NCBI GenBank assembly: GCA_030512295.1
Contig: JAULSR010000001.1
Coordinates: 5,231,001 to 5,295,000, forward strand
Length of the DNA stretch: 64,000 bases
Reading direction: 5' to 3'
From: Bombardia bombarda
Taxonomy: Eukaryota > Ascomycota > Sordariomycetes > Sordariales > Lasiosphaeriaceae
Below, piece after piece: positions 57,545 to 64,000 of this stretch (positions are counted from its first letter, which is position 1; each line of letters opens with the position of its first letter). The notes beneath the pieces were generated by a model. That model saw nothing but the letters and a program-made list of their open reading frames with translations, was not told where the DNA came from and made no database searches. The position numbers and the translations under genes are program-made.

Positions 57545-59078
57545 TTAAGTATCTTTGACCCAATCCTCACATTGCCTCAAGAGATCCTTGTCCAGAGAGT
57601 CTTCTGGCTGTAGCAACTTCATGTCCAGCGCATAGTGGCTCAGAAATCTCCATGGCGATTGATATCCTTTCCCATCTACCGCAAGCGTTTTTACTCTCAC
57701 CATGCCGCCCCTCAGCATGCAAAGCACGGCTGAATCGGTGCCAAGCCTGTCCGGAAACATTGGGACAGCCGACGGATCAAGCACGTATTCCTTGTCGGAC
57801 CAACTCTCTGGATCGTGATCTCCTGTTGTCGGTTCTCGAGCTATCATGGCCACAAACTTTTGCGAACCCTCCTTTCCAACAACGTAGTGCTTCTCTTCCT
57901 CCTTGGTTAGCTCCTCGACAGTTTGCAGCTTGATCCTGACCGGCTTGTACTTCTTGCCCTCAGCCAGTGCAGACCGCGTGACTATAGTCCACTGGGGACC
58001 CAAGGCGCGTGCCCTTGTCATGAAATTGCCAGCCGAGGTCTTCCAGTCGGCCTGCTTCTTGTCGGAGGTGATTGGAGGCGCGTGTCTGAGATTGTCCGGG
58101 ACTGGTAGGCCGTCGATACATGACAACTGATCGACATGGACGCCGGTGCGCAGACCCTGGACAAGCATCTCGGCTCCGAGCGGGGCGAGGAGGTCTTGAA
58201 GCTGGGAGAATGTGGATGAAGGCGGGATAGGAATTCCGGGACGAGGCGTCTGCATCAGAACGGTGCCGGCGTCAAAAGAGTCATGGGAGAGATTCTGGAG
58301 GGAGATTCCGGCATGGGTGTCGCCGTTGAGGAGCGCGTGATGTATGGGAGCGGGGCCGCGTAGGCTGGGTAGTTTTGTCAGCGGAAACAATGATGATTTA
58401 GTACAAAAGGGGCCAAGGGGTGCTACATACTCGGGAAGAAAGGAAGGGTGGATATTCAGTCCACCGTATTTGACGGCGGTAAGGAGCCGCTTCGGAACAA
58501 AGCGTCCAAAGGAGACGGCGATAATGAGGTTGATGGGCTCATCGTAGTTTTGGGGAATCTTCAATGGTCTGTTAGTCATGGAATGGAATGGGGGAGGATC
58601 ATCGGCTTGCTTGCTTGCCTCCCAGCCCCTGAAGGTATCTAGCTGATGAAGGGGAAGTTTGAGTTCCTTAGCAAGTATCGAGATTGGCACTGGATCAGAG
58701 TTTTGAGTAAGTAACTTGCTAGGGAAAACAGCGGGTGGATTTGTCGTTACGTTCTCGCAGTGTTTTTAGCCCTCGCCCGGTGCGCTTCGGCGGCCTCACG
58801 ACCACGTCAATGGACCGGATGAGGTCTGGATTCCGCTCCTTCTCGGCGTGCAGCGCTGATAGTGATTGCCAACTGAACTCGTCAGATCCACAGAACAAGA
58901 TGCGAAGTGGGTCTGAGGCGAGTGGTTTCTGTTTCGCGTCGGCGTTGGAGCTATATCTACAGGTGGAAGGACAGGTGGAAAGCCTGGGGACCACCAGTGA
59001 CAGCCATGCTGATGACGGTTGCCGTACTGTCGCTGCTCGCCGCAGGAGAGAAGGCGCCGCAAACAATCGCTGAAGCAT
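57545..59078 (-). CDS. FMT1: Mitochondrial methionyl-tRNA formyltransferase
   Basis: 468-residue enzyme that formylates initiator Met-tRNA using 10-formyl-tetrahydrofolate. Exons are 59078-58751, 58689-58431 and 58364-57545. An Arg/Ser-rich mitochondrial leader (MLQRLFAAPSLLRRAA..) covers about the first 45 residues. The formyltransferase fold starts at RILFCGSDEFSWQSL. The catalytic region has LNIHPSFLPD joined by splicing to LRGPAPIHHALLNGD, then HAGISLQNLSHDSFDAGTVLM, supplying the conserved Asn, His and Asp. The C-terminal domain (VRIKLQ.., GKGYQSPWRFLSHYAL) is longer than in bacteria, as usual in fungi. The intron between 'LPD' and 'LRG' is essential to the active-site loop. Confidence 0.95.
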
Positions 59079-59557
59079 CCCCGTTTCTTTCTTTTGTTTC
59101 TTTTTAATGAGCGTGTGGATTTGGGAGAGAAGCAATTGATAGCGCGAGAAATGCAGATTGCAGACCGCGTTGCTCTCTCCCGGCAGGCAGGTCTGCGTGC
59201 AAGGTGTGTCTCGAATCAAGTTTTCACGATCCGTTCAACCTTGACGTGATTTTTCCCCACCTTCATTTATCTGATGTTATATACGATGAAACGATTATAA
59301 GAATTCGCTTCCAAGATCGCGTATGTTGAAAAGGTAAACTTCAAAAATCGCGTCCATGATGCCGTCGGATGATGAGCTACAGGGATAAGCCACATGGCAC
59401 ATGCGGCTGAACTTCGGCGGTTGCAATTTCGATCGACGTTTCCAAAGGAAGTTTGGAGCTTGGGCCTACACAACGGGAGGGCGCGCATACGAAAATCCAC
59501 CAGCCATTAAAATCTTCAAAGACTCCAATATAATTACCAATTATACGCCCTAAAGGT
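59079..59557. other. Intergenic region upstream of FMT1
   Basis: About 480 bases with the FMT1 promoter on the minus strand. A TATA-like TTATAC stretch just before 59558 could serve the 5S-like gene. Confidence 0.5.
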
Positions 59558-59667
59558 ACATACGGCCATAGATAGCGGCATCCCGTCCGCTCTGCCCTAG
59601 ATAAGCCACTAATCGCCAGACTAGTAGTTGGGTCGGTGACGACCAGCGAATCCCTGGTGCTGTATGT
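59558..59667 (+). rRNA. 5S rRNA-like gene, shortened and divergent (possible pseudogene)
   Basis: Starts ACATACGGCCATAG and ends in CTGTATGT, so the ends can form the 5S terminal stem. The internal promoter and loop regions are clearly 5S: TCCCGTCCGCTC, TAAGCCAC, and TAGTAGTTGGGT followed by GGTGACGACCAGCGAATCCC. A T5 terminator follows. At 110 nt it is about nine bases shorter than the usual fungal 5S (about 119), with the deficit between the first stem and TCCCGTCC. Scattered single genes of this kind are normal in filamentous ascomycetes, where variant and pseudo-5S genes are also common. I cannot tell from sequence whether this one is transcribed. Confidence 0.82.
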
Positions 59668-60285
59668 TTTTGAACTTTTGAATTACCACTCCCTCTTTCC
59701 CTTTTGCTTCAAAGCTCTTGCAAGCAACAGCTGCAACAGTATCGAATATGCATACATATTTTTTCTCGTCTCATTTCTATGTCTATAAGTGGCAGCAGTT
59801 GGATTGAGGTCTCGAGGTAGGTAGTGAAGGAAGGGAATTAGGCATTCATTGTCGTTGTATGACTCAGTCTAGGCTATGAACACTGAAACTCAACCTTCCC
59901 TTTGAATGGTCTTGACTGTATCCCCTCGGGTACTGAACACAATATTCTCAGGTGTGGAACACATTATGAGAGTTGCTTCAAAGCAAGACATTCCTTGTCT
60001 CAAAGACTTCATCTGATTGATATCTTGCCTTATTTCTCACACACACGATCTCAGCCACTCGTAGATCGAACAAAAATACAACGAAAGAATTGGACAATGA
60101 GCCTCACCGCTCGCTCAAGGATCGATATAACAACACAAGCAACAAGTCCGGACCATTAATAAACGCGTCTGAGCCGTCTGCCTATTCTACACATCATAGT
60201 ATATTTCTCATGCCCCTCTCCCTCATGTCCATTCACAAGCGCCTCAGAAGGAAACATACAAGGTGAAAACAGGGCCATCATACCC
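59668..60285. other. Intergenic region
   Basis: Between the 5S-like gene and the 3' end of the conserved hypothetical gene. Nothing else recognised. Confidence 0.55.
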
Positions 60286-61733
60286 TCACCCCTTACTCCC
60301 CACAACCTCCCACCGATACGCAACTGCCCACCTCCCATCAAGCTCAACATCCCACGCAGGAGGTGCAATCGCCACCACTGAGCCAGGAAGAACACGATTC
60401 CTCTTCCTAATCACACTCGCACTCCCACCCCCACCACCACCCAACCCATCTTCAATCCCTCCCACCCCAGCCAATATCGCCCTCACCCCTAACCCCTGTC
60501 CAGAAGAGGACGCAGCAGTGACCGGCCGCCCCGTCACAAGCGTAATTCCCTGCCCACCGCGTCGGACGTCCTCAACAGCCAGCTGCACCGTCGCTGTGGC
60601 TGGCCGTTTGTCGGTTTCCTCCTTGACGTCAACGAGCCAGTCGCGTAGCTCGGCAGCCAGGCCGCCGGAGACGTATTTCCCTCCGCTGACCCCGTCCCCG
60701 CCTCTTCCTCGGCGACGCCTCTGCGGAGAGAAGATTTCTGGGAGATGGTCCTGCGGCGGGTCTTGTAGGTCATTTTGCTCTGAGGTTTTGAAGCGAGGGG
60801 GGTGGAAAAAGATGGGATTGGCGACGGCGGGCTTTTGACGAAGCTTGGGTTGTTTGGCAGTTGCGTCTCTATTGTAGAGGCCGGACTCGGCGTCGTACGT
60901 TCTTTCGTCGTCTTCAGAGGAGGAGGTGGCGGCGGAACCAGGACCAGAGGAAGGAGAGAGGATTACCCCGTCGCCGGCTTCGCCCTGCATATCCATATCA
61001 TCAGATTGGCTGTGGAATATCTGATCGCCATCGCCGTCAACACCTCCTTCCACCTCTTCCAGAGCATCATAAGGAAACGAAGACGTATGCACCACATCCC
61101 TTTCCTCCTCCTCTCCACCATCATCGACCCCTGCATGAGCCTGCGAGCTCCCCGCCACAAACTCCCCATCTACGTCCGCATCCGAAGAGGTAATCGAAAT
61201 CCGGCGCCTCTTGGTCGAGCGTCCCCCATCTCCAAAATCCCCATCATCATCGTCATCATACACTCGAACCTCCCCACCACCACGGCCGCCGTGAGATGGC
61301 GATTGCGCAAAATATGACGAGTCAAACTCGATTGGCTCAGGGAGTTGACCACCGCCCGTGGGAGACACATAGGGTGAGTTACCATTGTTGTTGGGGGAGT
61401 CGGGGATGGGCGAGCTGTCGATAGCAACGTCGCGCGTGGGACGGGAGCGAGGGGCTGTGTGCCTGGCTGCTAATGTTGTCTGGTTTGTTGTTGATGATGG
61501 GCGGGGGGTGGAGGCTGAGGAGAAGCGAGGAGTGGCGCGGAATTGGTGAGGTGCGCTTGCCTGCTGCTGCGGTTGGTTTGGTGTTTGTTTCTGAGATTGG
61601 TGAGGCTGCTGCGCGCTGCCCTGTCTTTTGGCGAGAAGAAAGCGGGAAGGAGCGGGTGTCTGGGGGCGTCTCGTGTTAGTTAGGGGGTTCGGATTCCGGA
61701 ATGGGTGGGACTTACAACTGGCGGGGGTGGCAT
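60286..61733 (-). CDS. Conserved fungal hypothetical protein, largely disordered
   Basis: Predicted 463-residue protein in two exons: 61733-61716 (MPPPPV) and 61659-60286. The first 330 residues are low complexity: Gln/Pro/Ser-rich, then acidic patches (VYDDDDDGDFGDGG, DDGGEEEERD) and a basic STKRRRI segment that could be a nuclear localisation signal. Ordered sequence appears only near the C-terminus: FFHPPRFKTSE, then KYVSGGLAAELRDWLVDVKEE, and a terminal beta-rich region (RVLPGSVVAIAPPAWDVEL..WAVAYRWEVV). That end resembles a small OB-like or beta-barrel domain, but I cannot name the family. A nuclear role is inferred from composition only. An alternative start without the intron reaches 61866 but adds a non-conserved-looking leader. 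Confidence 0.65.
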
Positions 61734-62378
61734 GGTAATTAAGGTAAAGAGATGTTGACAATGAGAGGTTGGATGAAGTCATGATGGAATTGTGGGGTGA
61801 ACCTGTCCAAGTGAGGTTGCGAACAAGCGCATCCAACCCTAACCCTGATAGCCATCGTCCACGCACTGTGACCTCTGTAAGGTTTCACTCACCTGAGCAC
61901 AAGATAATTCGGCATCGTCAACGTAAACGTCGCCGTCTATAGATGAAATCATTTCGATGAGAAAACTTCTGTTCGACCTCTCCGCCTTGCGTCCGCGACT
62001 ACGCGTGCTATGAAAGTATGCATCGCGGAGATGATCTCACTCCTGGCCAAAAACAGGTAATCAATAGCTCGTTGGTCCATCCTAGAGACCTAGAAGAGAC
62101 CTAGATGAGACCTAGAAGAGACCCAGACACGCAATTGCTTACTCGACCATTTCCAAAACGGCAAGGCCGGTCCGGCTCACTTATCCGACATTACCAATCA
62201 CGGAACGCCAACAATGAATTACGTGCCATCACCTCTTCCATTCATTATCTCTACGTTCAGTCAATGATTCCCGTCGAATTGTTGCAGCCTCAAGATCAGG
62301 GTTGGAAGCGGACGGGAAGGACGGCGTCTCAGAATATGAACATTGGGTTCGAATTATGAAAGAGAAATATCCAACACC
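61734..62378. promoter_or_regulatory. Divergent promoter region between the hypothetical and MFS genes
   Basis: 645 bases. A tandem GAGACCTAGAA-like unit occurs around 62086-62125 (three to four imperfect copies). No gene recognised. Confidence 0.5.
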
Positions 62379-64000
62379 ATGACTCTGGACACCATTCAAG
62401 AGTCGCGCCGCCTAATTGGTGCTCACGGCGACGACGACAGCTTCTCAACCACCGCCACAGCCGCCGAAAACACACCCCAACTGCGCTCCGAGACAGCCAG
62501 CTCATACACAGCCAGAGACGGCTCCCCAGATGGCACGGATGATCATCGAGAGCATGGTGTCGACAGCCCCCTCCTTGGGTCATCTGCCGCCGCCGCCGCT
62601 GCTGTCGAGCAGCCACCTCCACTTACAAGGGCCCGGGCAATATGTATCATCTTGAGCATGTGGGCGCTCATCTTCCTCCAAGCCAGCAACATGAGTGGCA
62701 TCTCTACCACACAGTCTACTATCGCTGCTGACCTTGACGCCTATGAGCACGCCATGTGGTTTACCAGCTCCTACCTCATCACTATGTCGTCGGTGGCCCC
62801 GCTCATCGGCCGTCTGGCCATGGTCTTTTCACCTGGCGCCTTGATCATGGTTCTGTCGTCCTTCTTTTCGGTTGGTGCCCTTGTCACCTCCCAGGCACGG
62901 TCCCTAGCCGTGTTGATTACTGGCAGGGTGTTGGTGGGAATCGGTGGCGGGGGCATCATGGCCCTCTCGCTGATTCTGGTCATCCAGCTCACGTCCAAGA
63001 GACGTAGGGGGCTGTGGATTGGCATTGCCAATGCTGTGAGTTTTATGTTCTCTCCCCCGGTGAATAAAAGCTGACCTGCTGGAATCTTCAGGGCTTTACC
63101 ATTGGCCTGTCTACTGGAGCTGTTGTCTACGGCGCATTGTTGCCCGTGATAGGATGGGTACGTTTTTCAACCTCGTAATATCCCGTTGAAAGCACGCTTG
63201 TCTAACATTCACTCCGCAAAATATACAGAGAGCCCTTTTCTGGTTACAGTGTCCCATGGGCGTCTTCGCTGGCCTGGGCGTCTACTTCAGCCTACCAGCT
63301 TCACTCCACGACGACATGCGCACAAAAGGCCTCAAGGAGCAGACCACCCTACAAAAGCTCGCCGGTCTCGACTACGCCGGAGCCTTCACTCTTGTGAGTC
63401 ACCCCTTTCCCGCCTAAAGCTCAAATCCAATACTAACATCTCCAGACAACTACCATCCTCCTCTTTCTCTACGCCCTCTCCTCCACCATCCGCCCCGTCC
63501 CCCTCCTCCTCTCTCTCCTCTCCCTCGTTCTCTTCATCCTCATCGAATCCACGCCCCTCCCTTTCATCTCCCAAACCGACCCCATCATCCCCGTCATCGT
63601 TCTCCGCTCCCGCGGCATCCTCCTCTCCTGCTTCTCCCAGCTCGGGTTCATGGCCGCCCGCTGGACCATCCTCTTCTACGCACCCGTCTTCGTCCTCGCC
63701 GTGCGCGGCCTCTCCCCCGCCGCCGCCGGATCCGTCCTCATCCCAACCAACCTCGGCTTCGGCACCGGCGGCCTCCTCGTCGGCTGGCTGCACGTGCGCC
63801 GCGCCGGCGCTTTCTGGCTGCCGAGCCTCATCGCTCTTGCCCTCTTTGGCGCGGCTCTGTTTGCCCTATCCTTTCTCAGCACCGCGGCCGCATCAGCGCC
63901 CGCATACGTGGCCGTCATATTCATAAACGGACTATGCACGGGGGCCGCGCTGAACTATACCCTCGCCCACCTGCTCCACTTGGCCTCGCCCGAGGTCCAC
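62379..64000 (+). CDS. MFS transporter, 14-TM drug/amino-acid type, 3' end outside window
   Basis: Major facilitator exporter; exons 62379-63035, 63092-63157, 63229-63393 and 63446 to beyond 64000, all in phase 0. At least 481 residues are visible. An N-terminal cytoplasmic tail of about 85 residues (Ser/Thr/Ala-rich) precedes TM1 (ICIILSMWALIFLQASNMSG). TM1 is followed by TTQSTIAADL and the AMWFTSSYLITMSSVAPLIGRL segment, as in vacuolar basic amino-acid/multidrug transporters of the VBA/FNX1 type. Motif C is seen in GRVLVGIGGGGIMALSLI. A long Leu/Pro-rich hydrophobic run (LLLFLYALSS..) follows the fourth exon start. It differs in sequence from the cluster MFS at the left end and is not linked to that cluster. 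Confidence 0.9.

Overview
The window is nuclear DNA of a filamentous ascomycete (Pezizomycotina, probably a Sordariomycete). The evidence is short GT-AG introns of about 50-160 bp in most genes, wide intergenic spacers, GC-rich strongly codon-biased exons, a dispersed single 5S rRNA-type gene, a Zn2Cys6 regulator, KEX1, DRE2 and SFM1 orthologues, and a multidomain highly reducing type I polyketide synthase. I cannot name a genus.

Region 1 (1-22.6 kb) looks like a polyketide biosynthetic gene cluster. In order it holds a 14-TM MFS efflux pump (-, 3' end outside the window), a small DUF3237 protein (+), a membrane-anchored DUF4188 protein (-), a flavin-containing monooxygenase (-), a polytopic membrane protein of unknown function (+) and a 2362-residue HR-PKS (+). 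The PKS reads KS-AT-DH-psiMT-ER-KR-ACP, with a decayed methyltransferase and an ER whose NADPH loop is atypical. It has no thioesterase, so release is presumably spontaneous or assisted in trans. The monooxygenase and membrane protein diverge from one intergenic region. The predicted logic is chain synthesis and partial reduction (PKS), off-loading or shaping (DUF3237/DUF4188 candidates), oxygenation (FMO), possible further chemistry at a membrane, and export (MFS). No pathway-specific regulator lies inside this block.

Region 2 (22.6-30 kb) is a decayed accessory zone. It contains a Cys-rich single-pass membrane protein gene interrupted by an in-frame stop, a degraded paralogue of it, an AT-rich stretch resembling RIP-type decay, two tRNA-Val genes in opposite orientation (anticodons AAC and CAC), and one hypothetical gene with an uncertain model.

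Region 3 (30-46 kb) has a six-exon Zn2Cys6 transcription factor, a roughly 7.5-kb gene desert and a quinate-repressor-like protein derived from the AROM C-terminal domains.

Region 4 (45.7-64 kb) is mostly housekeeping: class 1A dihydroorotate dehydrogenase, SFM1 ribosomal-protein methyltransferase, KEX1 carboxypeptidase, DRE2 Fe-S assembly factor, an STF2-like hydrophilin whose start codon is split by an intron, mitochondrial methionyl-tRNA formyltransferase, a divergent 5S rRNA gene, a conserved fungal hypothetical protein and a second MFS transporter (3' end outside the window).
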